Positions 39,599 through 49,349 of a stretch of DNA of 64,000 nucleotides are shown piece after piece. The DNA is from Streptomyces sp. STR69 (GTDB lineage Bacteria; Actinomycetota; Actinomycetes; Streptomycetales; Streptomycetaceae), in contig NZ_JALJRY010000005.1 of NCBI RefSeq assembly GCF_024519455.1, positions 268,210 through 332,209 on the forward strand, in the 5' to 3' direction. Numbering within the stretch: the first letter of the stretch is position 1; every line of letters begins with the position of its first letter. The position numbers and the translations under genes are program-made. The notes under the pieces were generated by a model. It was not told where the DNA came from. It saw nothing but the letters and a program-made list of their open reading frames with translations, and did not search any database.

Positions 39599-42498
39599 TC
39601 CATCTCGAAGAGAGCGACTGGTTCGTCAATCTGCGTTACAGGTAGATCGTCGGCTGGGAGCTGAACACTATCGAAGTAGAGCGTGCACAGCGTGTCGAGA
39701 AGCCCCGCCTCCGGGTAGAGCCACGCGCCCTTTGACTTCTTTCGAGGGATTGCGTTAATCAGGCCCTGGATGGCGGCAATGAACGAACGGTCACTTGTGT
39801 AGCCATGCCGATCGACGAAACGCTTTGCAGCTTGCATGCCGTCAACCTTGGCGATGTAGAGCATCGTGTCGACGGCATCGATGAGGTGCTCGAACCTGGC
39901 TGCCTCTGGGCGGACTCCAGGAGCATCGCCTTCGTTGCCCCTTCGGATCCGCTCTTCAGGTGCCAGCAACTCCACGGTTCCCGCCTTCTTTTTAAGCACC
40001 TTGGCTTTCGTTAGGTAGTCGATGTCGAGTCCGCCAACGGCTAGGGCAAGAAGCCGCGCAGCATCGAAGTCGGATTCTCGCGCCTTGAAGATGTCCCAGG
40101 CCATGAGTACAAAGTCGGTAAGGCTATCGACTCGGACCACTTCGCCCACGAGGCGGCGACGTCGGAGTTCGACAATCTCCTCACGTGCGATGTTCAGAGC
40201 CTCTTCCGGCCTCAGGAGTCGATCGGCTCCGTTCTCGTCGGGTACCGACGAGTAGACGGGCCAGTTCCGCGAGATGACAGACAGTGCGGGGCCGTAGGTG
40301 GCGAGCATGAGGTCGACACCTTCGATACCATCTTCGGCGAAGCGGAGCGACGCACTTCGTGCTTCTGCGCGGACCTCCGGCGCTACGTCTTCGAGGTACC
40401 GCTTCCCGCCATCATCGCTCCGGTCCCGCTTACGACAAACCAGCATGATGGTGGACTCTGCGGCGTTCTTGTTGGCTTGGTGGCTGCTGGACTCCGACTC
40501 AGTAGCGATGGGCCAGGACGTCTCGACCGTGAACCCCGCAGAGATCAACGCCGAGCCCAATGCATCCCATGCCCGAGCGTTCTTGTTGGTGAACATCACC
40601 GTGAGTACGCCTCCGGCGCACAGCATTCTGCGGCACTCAGTGAAGATCGCGGCCATCTTTGCCTCGTAGTCGAGGTCAGCGATCTCCTTCTTACGGCGAC
40701 CCAACGCTGCGAACCGCGCGTCGTTGGTGACAGCCTCGTTGTCGAGGTCGGTGTTCTCTTCTTCGAAGAGCTCCGGCGCCACGAGGCCGAGGGTCTCCCG
40801 CTCCCAGGCATAGAAGAAGTTGGAGAGCTCGGAGTACATGACATTGGCGTAGTACGGCGGATCCATGCAGATGTGTTGGATGGATCCGTCAGGCACGGAT
40901 GGGATGTCGGCCGCGGTCCCGGCGGTGACCTGCACCTGGCGATCCAGGCGTGCACCGGGCGCGCTGCTGCCAGTCTCTTCGAGAAGACGTGCAATCTCGT
41001 CGTAAGCATCGACCAACTGGTCCAAACACCACGGCAGCAGCTCCCCTGGGCCCGGAAACTCGACGAAGGTCCACTTGAATGCGAAGTTGTGTTTCTCAAA
41101 GACAGCGCGAGTCGACTGACGGTTCACATGCCAGGACGCCTGCCGTGCGTTGTAGTTCAGTGCCTTTCCCTGCATCAGCGCAAGCTCGGTCAGGATGTCT
41201 TTCGAGAGGCTCTCATCGAGCTCAGCCCTCGCTTCCGCGGCAACCTTGCGAAACGCTTGAACAAAGGCGGCATGGGTGAGGAGCTGGCGAGGCGAAAAGA
41301 AGTCGGCCCATTTGTTGATGCCGTACATCCGATGACCGCGGTCATAGTTCGACACCTCGGGAATCGAGGTCGAGGGAATAATGCCTGTGGCTTCCCAGAT
41401 TCCGATGTTCTCTGCTACCAGTCGCTCAGCCTTCTGGAGTGCCTCAAGGTCGGCATCGTTCGGGGATCGGAAGGTTCGTCCAGCGGAGGTCCTGACGACA
41501 ACTGCATAGAGAACCTGGGTCATGCGGCCGGCCTTTGCCTCGGCCTTGATGTAGTCGCCATCGACGACGAGATTGTCGTACGGACTGATCGCACGGCCGC
41601 CTGCAAAGAGACCCTTGTCAGCATCGAAGTCGATGTCCGGCCCGTGCACGACTTCAAATCTCGGGGTCTGCAGCTCCACTCCGTCAAGTTCAGTCAGCAT
41701 CCGTACGGCGGCTGGCTTGGGAGCCTTTCGAAGCCACCAATCCGGCATCAGTGGCACGACCCGGCCAGTGCGGGGGCAAGCCACCGCATGGGCGTAGAGG
41801 TAGTTCGTAACCCTCTCCCTGCCGGCTTTCGGGAAGTACTCAAGGAGCCTGATGGTGGCGTCGTCCACGATCCGCTGACCCCACTTGCGCAGGACTGGAG
41901 TTAGCGCTGTGCCGTGTTTGGCCGGGATCGTGAGGCTTGCGTTCAGGATCGACACCGCCACGCTATTGAGGTCGTTTGCGTAGGTCGGCAAACCCAAGCG
42001 CAGCGCGGTCCACGGGATGGAGCCTCCCCCAGCGGTCACATCTGCAACGGCAGGAAGGCAGCCCCAGGTATCGACGAGGACGTCGTGCAACTCCCGGATC
42101 TCCTGCTCGCCAACACTGTTCTTGAATGCTGGGCGGTAGGTGTAAGGGTTGTCCTTGAGCTTGACGCCTGCGGCCTTGGCGGCTTCACTTGTTCGTTTCG
42201 CCAGCACAGGGTCTCCCCAAATACCGATAAGGCGGTTGAACCAGTCGCGATATGCCCATTCGGTTTGAAGCCCGCTGATCGTAGGATGCCGCTCCGCAAG
42301 TTCGTCGCTCCAGGCTGGCAGGATACCCGCCAGGACTGTGGCCGCCGAGGCGACGATAGGGCGACGAGCCCACCACTGATGGAGGGTCTTGAGCTTCGGG
42401 AACTGCCCTGGGATCGGGGCAGCTTCGCGTCGTGACTCGATACTCAGAGCTGCCACCGGCAGCCAGTCTTCAGCCAGTACCTTGGGCCGCGTTGTCAC
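39595..42498 (-). CDS. DUF1156 adenine-specific DNA methyltransferase (COG1743 type)
   Basis: 967 residues. The N-terminal DUF1156 reads ALSIESRREAAPIPGQFP and TLHQWWARRPIVASAA. Motif I is VADVTAGGGSIPWTALRLGL, and the N6-adenine motif IV is MDPPYYANVMYSELS (D546-P-P-Y549). The usual zinc ribbon before PLMPDWWL is degenerate, with only one Cys left in ACPRTGRVVPL. In this system the methylase would mark self DNA. GTG 42498 starts VTTRPKVLAED; it follows the small gene by 11 bp. Confidence 0.86.
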   Translation of the reverse strand: MTTRPKVLAEDWLPVAALSIESRREAAPIPGQFPKLKTLHQWWARRPIVASAATVLAGILPAWSDELAERHPTISGLQTEWAYRDWFNRLIGIWGDPVLAKRTSEAAKAAGVKLKDNPYTYRPAFKNSVGEQEIRELHDVLVDTWGCLPAVADVTAGGGSIPWTALRLGLPTYANDLNSVAVSILNASLTIPAKHGTALTPVLRKWGQRIVDDATIRLLEYFPKAGRERVTNYLYAHAVACPRTGRVVPLMPDWWLRKAPKPAAVRMLTELDGVELQTPRFEVVHGPDIDFDADKGLFAGGRAISPYDNLVVDGDYIKAEAKAGRMTQVLYAVVVRTSAGRTFRSPNDADLEALQKAERLVAENIGIWEATGIIPSTSIPEVSNYDRGHRMYGINKWADFFSPRQLLTHAAFVQAFRKVAAEARAELDESLSKDILTELALMQGKALNYNARQASWHVNRQSTRAVFEKHNFAFKWTFVEFPGPGELLPWCLDQLVDAYDEIARLLEETGSSAPGARLDRQVQVTAGTAADIPSVPDGSIQHICMDPPYYANVMYSELSNFFYAWERETLGLVAPELFEEENTDLDNEAVTNDARFAALGRRKKEIADLDYEAKMAAIFTECRRMLCAGGVLTVMFTNKNARAWDALGSALISAGFTVETSWPIATESESSSHQANKNAAESTIMLVCRKRDRSDDGGKRYLEDVAPEVRAEARSASLRFAEDGIEGVDLMLATYGPALSVISRNWPVYSSVPDENGADRLLRPEEALNIAREEIVELRRRRLVGEVVRVDSLTDFVLMAWDIFKARESDFDAARLLALAVGGLDIDYLTKAKVLKKKAGTVELLAPEERIRRGNEGDAPGVRPEAARFEHLIDAVDTMLYIAKVDGMQAAKRFVDRHGYTSDRSFIAAIQGLINAIPRKKSKGAWLYPEAGLLDTLCTLYFDSVQLPADDLPVTQIDEPVALFEME

Positions 42499-42509
42499 GT
42501 TGCTTGCTT

Positions 42510-42989
42510 TCAGTAGTCGGAGAGGAGGGTGCGGAGGGCCTTGCGGGCGCGGTTGGCGTCGACGCCGATGCACTTGGAATACCAGTAGTAGGTCTCCTCG
42601 GTGCTCATGGTGTTGATGCCGGCGACGAGTGCGCGGACGCGCTCATGCTTGGCGATGGGCTGGGTGGCCAGCAGGATCAGGGCCAGGCGTACGCCATCGG
42701 GTTCGGTGAGCCGGATGGGTGCCTTGCGGGTGAAGGTCAGCACGCTGGGCTGGTGGCCCGATCGCTTCACGGCAGAGAAGAGTGCGTCGACGACGCGGCC
42801 CGTCTGCTGTGGGGTGAGGGCGACGATGGTCGTGGCGAAGACGGAGGCGGCCTCGCCAAAAGTCTCCTCGACGGTGAGGCCGTAGGTCTCGCCACGGCCG
42901 GGCTTCACGATGAGACGGAAACCACGGACGCCAGCGACGGCAGCGAGCCGTCGGCTCGGGATGGCCGTCGCGCGCTGGGGCATGGTCAT
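42510..42989 (-). CDS. Small protein of the helicase-methylase-ATPase operon
   Basis: 159 residues. No catalytic motif is visible. RLIVKPGRGETYGLTVEETF and VDALFSAVKRSGHQPSVLTF, then LTEPDGVRLALILLATQPIA and MSTEETYYWYSKCIGVDANR are the clear conserved-looking blocks. I think it matches the small DUF (DUF7680-like) often placed between DUF499 and DUF1156 genes, but that is from memory. ATG 42989 overlaps the ATPase stop (ATGA), so its dose is tied to the ATPase. Confidence 0.7.
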   Translation of the reverse strand: MTMPQRATAIPSRRLAAVAGVRGFRLIVKPGRGETYGLTVEETFGEAASVFATTIVALTPQQTGRVVDALFSAVKRSGHQPSVLTFTRKAPIRLTEPDGVRLALILLATQPIAKHERVRALVAGINTMSTEETYYWYSKCIGVDANRARKALRTLLSDY

Positions 42990-45900
42990 TTGGTCACCTC
43001 CGCCGTCATTGTTGTGCTCTTGATGCCGAGCTTCTTGATCACATCGTGGATCTGCGTGAACTGAGGGTCGTCGACGTCGAGTGTCGGGGCGAACCGGAAG
43101 GTGAGAGTAACGTCGCCGACCACCTTCGTGGTGGCGTTGAGCGCCTTCTTGGCGTGACCGTAGGCCATCTGGAAGTCGGCGCGCTCGGCGGTGCCTTGGA
43201 ACTGGATGCCGCCTCCGGTGAGCCCCTTGTACTCGGCGCGGATGGTGGCGCGGACCGTGATGGCCTGCTTCTGCAGCATGCCGAGCGAGGCGACGGCGAG
43301 GTCGATGTCGCTTGTGCCGGACGCGGCATCCGCGCTTGCCTTCAAAGTGAGGGTCGAGATCGTGCGAATCGTGTAGTCGGAGACGGCGTCAAGCAGGGTC
43401 TGCATGGCCGCGCCACCGGGACCGGTCGCCGTGAAGGTCTTGGAGGTGGCGGTGCGGGTGGGGACCTCGACGCCGATATCGTCTGCGGCTTCGCGGGGCA
43501 GGATGTGGAGGGTGTCGAGGCCCTTGTCCTTGATCGCCGAGGGTGAGAGCGCTCTGACTCCGGCGGCAGGCTCGGTGTCGGTGACGACAAACCAGCCGTA
43601 CTCGCTGGACTGGACGGCGGTGGCCAGCAGCTCGAGGACGTCGGTCTTGGAGGGTTCGCCGCCGCAGGCGGCCTCGAGGCGAGTGCGGAGGTCGGCGCCG
43701 GTGAGCTGCTCTCCGGTGAGTACCGAACGGAGGTCGGTCTGGGTGGGTTTGCGCACCAGAAGGCCGCGCTTCTGTGCTTCGGTCATGGTCATGACCTCGG
43801 CGTCGGCACTGAAGGTGATCGACATGCCGGCCTGGGTGCTGGCTGTGTGGGCCTTCCCGCTGGCGGAGTCGTAGTAGACCCAGTTGTCGTGGCTGACGCC
43901 GTGGACGATCGCGTCACGCAGCAAGGAGACGTTGCGGACGATGGGGACCTTGTGGTCGGACCAGAAGTAGTCGGCGATCGCGGCTGTGCTCGTGGCCTCC
44001 TTGTTGGCCCAGGTGCGGTTGCGCAGGAAGGAGGCTGTGAACGCGCTAGTGCGGATCTTGTCCTCGTCGGTCAGCAGGGTGATGACAGCGGAGGTGGCAT
44101 TCTTCGGGTCGCCCTGGGCCTGGGCAGGGAGCTCACGGTGGCGCAGGTAGCCGGTGGCCTTCTCGTCGGCCGGGTAGTAGATGTGCTTGAAGCACCGGGT
44201 GACCGCGATGCGGGCCTGAAGACGGGCCTCCTTGTCGTAGGCCTCGACCTTCTTGCGGACCTCCTCGCTGAACTGGCCTAGCCGGTGGGTATCCGTGGCA
44301 AGGTTGTTGGAGGCGATCAGGGCACGTGCACGGTCCTTGAGTGCGGGGACCTGCTCGGTGTCGGCAAGGGCGAAAACCAGGGAGTTGCGGTACTTGCGCG
44401 GCGTACCGACTGAGCCGACCTTGTCGAGCATTTCCATGACCTGTGCCGGCGGCTGGTCGGCGTGGCGTGGATCAACGGTGACGACATCGTGGTCGAGCAC
44501 GACCACGCGCAGCGCGTTCTTGTCTGGGATTTCGGCAGGGCCTGACGGGAAATGGATCGCCGTGACGCCGCCGTCGTTGGCGAACGCTTTGTGTATCAGG
44601 CTGTCAACTTCTGCAGCGACCGCAGTGTTGGCGATATTGCGCTTCTCGGTCTCGATGATGGCGTTGACGTTGGGCTCGATGTTGAAACGCCAGCGGGCAC
44701 CGTCGTACGACAGGTGCCAGAAGACCTTCTCCGACTCGGTCAGCGCCTTCTCGAAGATGGTGGCGTCCTCGCCGGGACGCAGGGTGCCGACCAGCCAGTC
44801 GTTGCGGCCCGCCCCTGCGGTCGAAACCATCTCGAGGGAGTGTGTGAACACGGTGCGGGCCACGCGGGTCGCGTAGGCAGGTTTGCCGGGGAAGACATCG
44901 GCGTCGACGACAGCCGCGTGGGAAGCCTTGGAGGCGAAGTCGCCCTTAGCCACGCTCGCGTACTCGGCGCGTCCGAGACCATCGGTCAGGTGGTTGAGGA
45001 CCGGCTCGTTGGAGTAGTCGATGTCGCCGACGTTGATGATCGCGGTGTCGTCGTTGGTCGCGTAAATGTTGGCCACGACCTCGGCGAGGAGCTTCAGAGC
45101 GCCTCGAGCGCGCTGGAACTCGGTGATGTTGCCCAGTCGCTTGTCGAGGACGCGGACCAGCTCCGGGTGGAACGGGTAGGTCTTGGTGACCAGGTCGCCA
45201 TAGGAAGCCGATTGCTCGGCGCCGCCTGCGAGCTGCTCCGTCTTGGCGAGCTGCTCGTAGAAGTCCCGATAGGCCTCCCCGGCGGCCCTGGCGGCGCCCT
45301 CGTCGACGGAGGCGAAGAGGCGTTTCTTGAGGATCTCCCCGATCTCGTTGTCAGCGGCGGGCTTGATCACCGCGCTCGGCTGCACCGCGCGGGTCAGCAC
45401 GTCGCCGGTCTCCTGGGCGGCCTTGACCGAGGCGGTGTTGGCGGCGTCAGCCTTCTCCCTTTCCTCACCGGTCAGCTCGCTGATCTCGGTGGTCTCCGCG
45501 CCGAACGCGTTGGTGGTCGCGGCAAGGGTGATGATGACCGAGACCTTGTTGGTCGGGTCGGAGGCGACTTCGAAGAGATTGCCGAGGAAGACAGGGATTG
45601 CGCCGACCATGCGGCGGACGTCCTCGCTGCCTGAGGAGGCCACTACACGCAGATGCTTGGCGATCTCGTCGACGATGACCACCGTTGGCTTGTCGCCGAA
45701 GGCGGCCTTGATCGTGGCGGTGCCCGGAGCCGTGCGTTGGGCGTCGTTCGCCTCCATCGCCGCGAACGCGTCATCACCAATCTGGGCGGCCATCTCACCC
45801 CACATCGTGTAGGTGCGATGGCCACTGGTCTCGAGGCCCGCAGTAGGGTCGAGGGCGTCACCGACTAGAGCTGCGACCTGGACCGGACCGTCGGGAAGCA

Positions 45901-46267
45901 GGCTCGGGTCGAGGAACTCGGTGATGTTGGACGGCCGGGCGCCCGTCGCGAGGTGGTAGACGGCGGTTAGCCCGTGGGTCTTACCGCCACCGAACGAGGT
46001 CGTCGGGCGAAGCACGCCGTTCTCCCCCGCGACACCCTTCGCTCCAGTCAGGCGGCCAAAGGTCTTGGTGAGCAGCTTCTTCAGGCCGCTCGTGGGGTAG
46101 GTCTGCGCGAAGAATGCCTCCGCGTCGCCGTACACCGGATAGTGCTTCGCGTCGCGGACTACTTTGTCCAGTTGTGCTGCGAAGTGGTTGTCTGACAACC
46201 CGCCTTCGAGCACGTCCTCTCGCGGAACGCACACCTTCCGCAGAGCCCCCAGGTTCGACGCTGTCAT
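42986..46267 (-). CDS. DUF499 AAA+ ATPase (COG1483 type)
   Basis: 1093 residues, first gene of the operon. The P-loop is the family's unusual SFGGGKTHGLTAVYHLATG (K96). Walker B is TVVIVDEIAKHLRVVAS and the sensor is ITLAATTNAFGAETTE. The start has VCVPREDVLEGGLSDNHFAA, typical of DUF499. ATG 46267 follows GGAGAGGC. The 200 bp upstream hold its promoter region; the opposite strand has only an unconvincing open frame. Related ATPases occur in BREX-like and Hma anti-phage systems. Confidence 0.87.
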   Translation of the reverse strand: MTASNLGALRKVCVPREDVLEGGLSDNHFAAQLDKVVRDAKHYPVYGDAEAFFAQTYPTSGLKKLLTKTFGRLTGAKGVAGENGVLRPTTSFGGGKTHGLTAVYHLATGARPSNITEFLDPSLLPDGPVQVAALVGDALDPTAGLETSGHRTYTMWGEMAAQIGDDAFAAMEANDAQRTAPGTATIKAAFGDKPTVVIVDEIAKHLRVVASSGSEDVRRMVGAIPVFLGNLFEVASDPTNKVSVIITLAATTNAFGAETTEISELTGEEREKADAANTASVKAAQETGDVLTRAVQPSAVIKPAADNEIGEILKKRLFASVDEGAARAAGEAYRDFYEQLAKTEQLAGGAEQSASYGDLVTKTYPFHPELVRVLDKRLGNITEFQRARGALKLLAEVVANIYATNDDTAIINVGDIDYSNEPVLNHLTDGLGRAEYASVAKGDFASKASHAAVVDADVFPGKPAYATRVARTVFTHSLEMVSTAGAGRNDWLVGTLRPGEDATIFEKALTESEKVFWHLSYDGARWRFNIEPNVNAIIETEKRNIANTAVAAEVDSLIHKAFANDGGVTAIHFPSGPAEIPDKNALRVVVLDHDVVTVDPRHADQPPAQVMEMLDKVGSVGTPRKYRNSLVFALADTEQVPALKDRARALIASNNLATDTHRLGQFSEEVRKKVEAYDKEARLQARIAVTRCFKHIYYPADEKATGYLRHRELPAQAQGDPKNATSAVITLLTDEDKIRTSAFTASFLRNRTWANKEATSTAAIADYFWSDHKVPIVRNVSLLRDAIVHGVSHDNWVYYDSASGKAHTASTQAGMSITFSADAEVMTMTEAQKRGLLVRKPTQTDLRSVLTGEQLTGADLRTRLEAACGGEPSKTDVLELLATAVQSSEYGWFVVTDTEPAAGVRALSPSAIKDKGLDTLHILPREAADDIGVEVPTRTATSKTFTATGPGGAAMQTLLDAVSDYTIRTISTLTLKASADAASGTSDIDLAVASLGMLQKQAITVRATIRAEYKGLTGGGIQFQGTAERADFQMAYGHAKKALNATTKVVGDVTLTFRFAPTLDVDDPQFTQIHDVIKKLGIKSTTMTAEVTK

Positions 46268-46467
46268 GCCTCTCCTACCCCCCCCAGACGCCGTGCACGC
46301 GGCGTCGCTCCTTGACCTGTGCATCATGCTATTGCAGGCCGCCGACAACCATGTCGAATTCTGCCGTTGGTCCCGCATCGTCCTGCAACAGCGGCCGGAT
46401 GTCCGCCTAATCCGTCATGTCCGACGGGTGGTGCGGCTACCGGACGCTGTCGGCAGCATTGCCATGA

Positions 46468-47844
46468 TCATGCCGCCCGCACCCGGTGTTCCCCCCGCTC
46501 CAACCGCCCCATGACCACCTGATGTGCCCGCCACCCATCCGGAAACTTAGGCGGCACGTCCAGGTACACCGGACTGCTCCGCGGATGCCGGTCCAGCAGA
46601 TCCCGGATCCCGGCGCGGGCCACCACGATGCACGCGAAGCGGTGTCGGGAGAGCAGGACGCACAGTCGGCCCGTCTCCAGGTGGAAGGCGGAGGCGTCGT
46701 GGCGGCCGGACAGTGGGTGCCAGACCAGGGTGACGTCGAACTCGCGGCCCTGGAGGCGGTTGGCGGTGTCCACGGTGATGTCGGTCAGGCCGCGGTCGGC
46801 GAGGCGGGCGCGGACGGCGTCCGCCTGCACGGTGCGAGCCGCGCCGATCGCGATGCGTGCCTCGGTGAGGGGCTCCCCGTTGACCAGCGCCCCGCGTTCC
46901 AGCAGGCGGGCCGCCGTCGCCGCGAGGGCTTCGGCGACCTCGGGGTCCTGGTCGAGGGTGTGGCGGGCGGGGAGTTCCAGATGGCCCCAGCCGGAGGCGG
47001 CGGCGCGGGTGAGGACGTCGTCCAGCGGGGTGGAGCCGTGGGGCAGGCTGGCGTACGACAGGACGCGGTCCTGTGCCGTCGTACCGGGGACGAACCGGTA
47101 GAAGGGGTAGAAGGCCTGCTCGACGAGGGGGGCCGCCGTCTCCGGCAGGCGCCAGGAGACGGGGAGTTGGTGGCGTACGAGATCCGGGGTGTGGGCGAGC
47201 GTCACGTCGACCGCGTTGCGCAGGGGGTCCCAGGTCAGGCCGTGCCAGCGGTCGGTCTCCACGGTGGCGAAGGGGTCGAGCTGGCCGGGGTCGCCGACGA
47301 AGAGGACCTGCGAGTCGTCCTCGCTGAACAGCGGGGCCGTCGCGAGGAGCGCGTCCGAGCGCATCTGGTACGCCTCGTCGACGATGGCCCAGCGCCACGG
47401 CCGGCACTTGTCCGGGGTGACGTACGACCACTTCTTCGCGGTGGACACCACGACGGGCAGCTCGCGAAGGTCTGCCGCCTGGGTGCTTCCGGTGATGTGG
47501 GGGTGCCGGGTGACGCGGGGCGGAAGGGTGTGGCCGCCGGCGTGCAGGCGGCCGATCGCCAGGCCGGGATGCTCGCGTGCGAGGCGGTCCACCAGGTCGT
47601 CGACCTGCTCGTTGGTCTGCGCGACGATCATGAGCTGGTGGCCAGCCGACGTCAGGTGCCCGGTCGCCCGCACGACCAGGGTGGACTTCCCGGCGCCGGG
47701 CGGGGAGTCCACGACGACGCCGCGGCCCGGTGCCGTGTCGAGGCTGGAAAGGATGTCGGCGACCGCCCGGTCGGCGCGCTCCCCGGGGGTGCGACCGTCA
47801 TCGGGACCGTCGTGGGTTCCCGTGCGGGGGAGGATGGAGGTCAC
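46468..47844 (-). CDS. SF1B (Upf1/Dna2-like) helicase
   Basis: 458 residues. Motif I VVVDSPPGAGKSTLVVRATG, Ia VAQTNEQVDDLVDRL, II WAIVDEAYQMRSDALLATAP, III LFVGDPGQLDPFATVE, IV LPVSWRLPETAAPLVEQAFY, V VDTANRLQGREFDVTLVWHP and VI LCVLLSRHRFACIVVARAG. It lacks the N-terminal beta-barrel of Dna2/Upf1 helicases, but the gene directly before it seems to supply one. GTG 47844 overlaps that gene's stop (GTGA). Last gene of a four-gene leftward operon. Confidence 0.85.
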   Translation of the reverse strand: MTSILPRTGTHDGPDDGRTPGERADRAVADILSSLDTAPGRGVVVDSPPGAGKSTLVVRATGHLTSAGHQLMIVAQTNEQVDDLVDRLAREHPGLAIGRLHAGGHTLPPRVTRHPHITGSTQAADLRELPVVVSTAKKWSYVTPDKCRPWRWAIVDEAYQMRSDALLATAPLFSEDDSQVLFVGDPGQLDPFATVETDRWHGLTWDPLRNAVDVTLAHTPDLVRHQLPVSWRLPETAAPLVEQAFYPFYRFVPGTTAQDRVLSYASLPHGSTPLDDVLTRAAASGWGHLELPARHTLDQDPEVAEALAATAARLLERGALVNGEPLTEARIAIGAARTVQADAVRARLADRGLTDITVDTANRLQGREFDVTLVWHPLSGRHDASAFHLETGRLCVLLSRHRFACIVVARAGIRDLLDRHPRSSPVYLDVPPKFPDGWRAHQVVMGRLERGEHRVRAA

Positions 47845-49349
47845 TCCCAGGTCTCCTCTGCGTCCTCGTCGGTGGGTTCGTACGGTCGTGGCGGGCCGCC
47901 GTGGGTCCAGGGGGTGTCCTCCTCGGCGGGCAGCGAGGCGGGCATGGCGGTGGGGTTGAGCGTGGTGTACGTCAGCTCCTCGCCGGTCTCGGCGAGAGTG
48001 CCGGGCGGTGCCGGAGGCGTGCGCTTCCTCGCGAAGCCGCCCTTGAGTTCCAGCACCACGGTGCAGGCGTCGTCCTGCTGCCGTACTTCGAGGACCCGGC
48101 CCTCCTGGCCGGGGCGGGCCGGGGACCTCACCTCCGTGCCGGCCGCGAGGCCGACGGGGGCGTCGGTGCGGAGGGTGATCGTCGGCCGCCACACCTGGGA
48201 ACCGGGCCGGGTGCCGGGGACGAACCGGTTCTCGTCCCTGGCGGTCACCGTCCCCGTGAACGCCTCGCCCGCCAGCTCGTACTCCGCCATCACCAGCGGG
48301 TCGTCGTAGGCCCGCTGCGCCTCGTAGCGGGCGACCGCGTCCTCCAGGCGGGCCAGGCGGCGCGCGGCCCCGACGGCGTGGTCGCGGCGGGCCTGCGGGC
48401 GGCCGTCCGCGTCCAGGTACTCGGCGTACTCGGAGAACAGGCGCCGGTCGAAGGCCCAGCGTTCGCGGACGTGGGCGCCCTCCGGCAGGTCCCGGAGCAG
48501 TTCCATTCCGCGCCACATCAGCTGCCAGGTGGGCAGCATCTGGCCGCGCAGCTCACCGTCGATCTGACGGCCGACCGCCTCGCGTCCGCGCTCGTCGGAC
48601 GCCTCGTCGTAGCGCGTCATCAGCTCATGGAGCGTCCGGTCGAAGACCGGGTCCGTGGCCGGGCCGGCGGGGGGCCACACGGCGGGGTCCTCCGCCTCCC
48701 ACGCCGCACGCGCGCCGTCGCTGCCGTCCGGCGGGTCGATCCAGGCGAGCAGGGACGCGAGGTGGGAGTCCTCCGAAGGGCTCTGGCCCGTCGCCCAGTG
48801 CGCAGCGAGCTGCCGGGTCATCGCGAGGAGCATGCTGGAGTCCGGGAACTCGGCCAGATCCGCGAACCGGGTCAGCCACTTGCCGAGGGTGGGCACGGAC
48901 GGGGCCACCGCGTACGGCCCTTCGGTGGCGCGCAGCCTGGTCAGACGGCCGAGCAGACGGACGTACGCGATGCCCTCGCCGTTCGGCACAAGGAGCTGCG
49001 GGGCCCGCAGGCAACGCAGGCGTTCCTCCTTCTCCTTGCCACGGCCGACGGTGTACGGCTCCGTCTCCGTCCGGCATCCGTCGATGTGCGCCAGCAGCAG
49101 TGTGGCGAGACGCTCGGCGAAGCGGAACCGTTCGGCACGGTTCCGTGGCTGACGGACCGTCAGCAATGTCGGGTGTGCCGGGTCCGCACCCGCGAGGGCG
49201 GCCAGGGGCGCGCAGGCCTCTCCGGCGAGGGTGAGCGGCACCAGCACGAACGGCCTCTGGTCCAGGTGCTGGTGGCGGACGGTGGTCAGCGGCTCGGCGT
49301 GGCCGGTGCGGGACGCCGTGAGAGCCGCGACGGTGGACAGGACGCTCAT
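47841..49349 (-). CDS. Unassigned protein, probable beta-barrel subunit of a split Dna2-like helicase
   Basis: 502 residues, no named family. The first 330 residues are mostly helical (RFAERLATLLLAHIDGCRTE, AHVRERWAFDRRLFSEYAEY). Residues 345-440 look like a small beta-barrel (FTGTVTARDENRFVPGT, TEVRSPARPGQEGRVLEVRQ, TVVLELKGGF), the kind inserted before the helicase core in Upf1/Dna2 enzymes. The tail is acidic. ATG 49349 overlaps the upstream stop (ATGA), and its own stop overlaps the helicase start (GTGA). The tight coupling suggests one complex. Confidence 0.62.
   Translation of the reverse strand: MSVLSTVAALTASRTGHAEPLTTVRHQHLDQRPFVLVPLTLAGEACAPLAALAGADPAHPTLLTVRQPRNRAERFRFAERLATLLLAHIDGCRTETEPYTVGRGKEKEERLRCLRAPQLLVPNGEGIAYVRLLGRLTRLRATEGPYAVAPSVPTLGKWLTRFADLAEFPDSSMLLAMTRQLAAHWATGQSPSEDSHLASLLAWIDPPDGSDGARAAWEAEDPAVWPPAGPATDPVFDRTLHELMTRYDEASDERGREAVGRQIDGELRGQMLPTWQLMWRGMELLRDLPEGAHVRERWAFDRRLFSEYAEYLDADGRPQARRDHAVGAARRLARLEDAVARYEAQRAYDDPLVMAEYELAGEAFTGTVTARDENRFVPGTRPGSQVWRPTITLRTDAPVGLAAGTEVRSPARPGQEGRVLEVRQQDDACTVVLELKGGFARKRTPPAPPGTLAETGEELTYTTLNPTAMPASLPAEEDTPWTHGGPPRPYEPTDEDAEETWE

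Noticed and set aside
36287..46267. Classification as DISARM or BREX
   Set aside because: DISARM needs DrmB (DUF1998) and BREX needs PglZ; neither is visible. The DUF499/DUF1156/PLD-helicase set fits Hma better.
46266..46514. Rightward open frame between the DUF499 and SF1 helicase genes
   Set aside because: Proline-rich ends, no ribosome binding site, and it covers the promoter region of the DUF499 operon.
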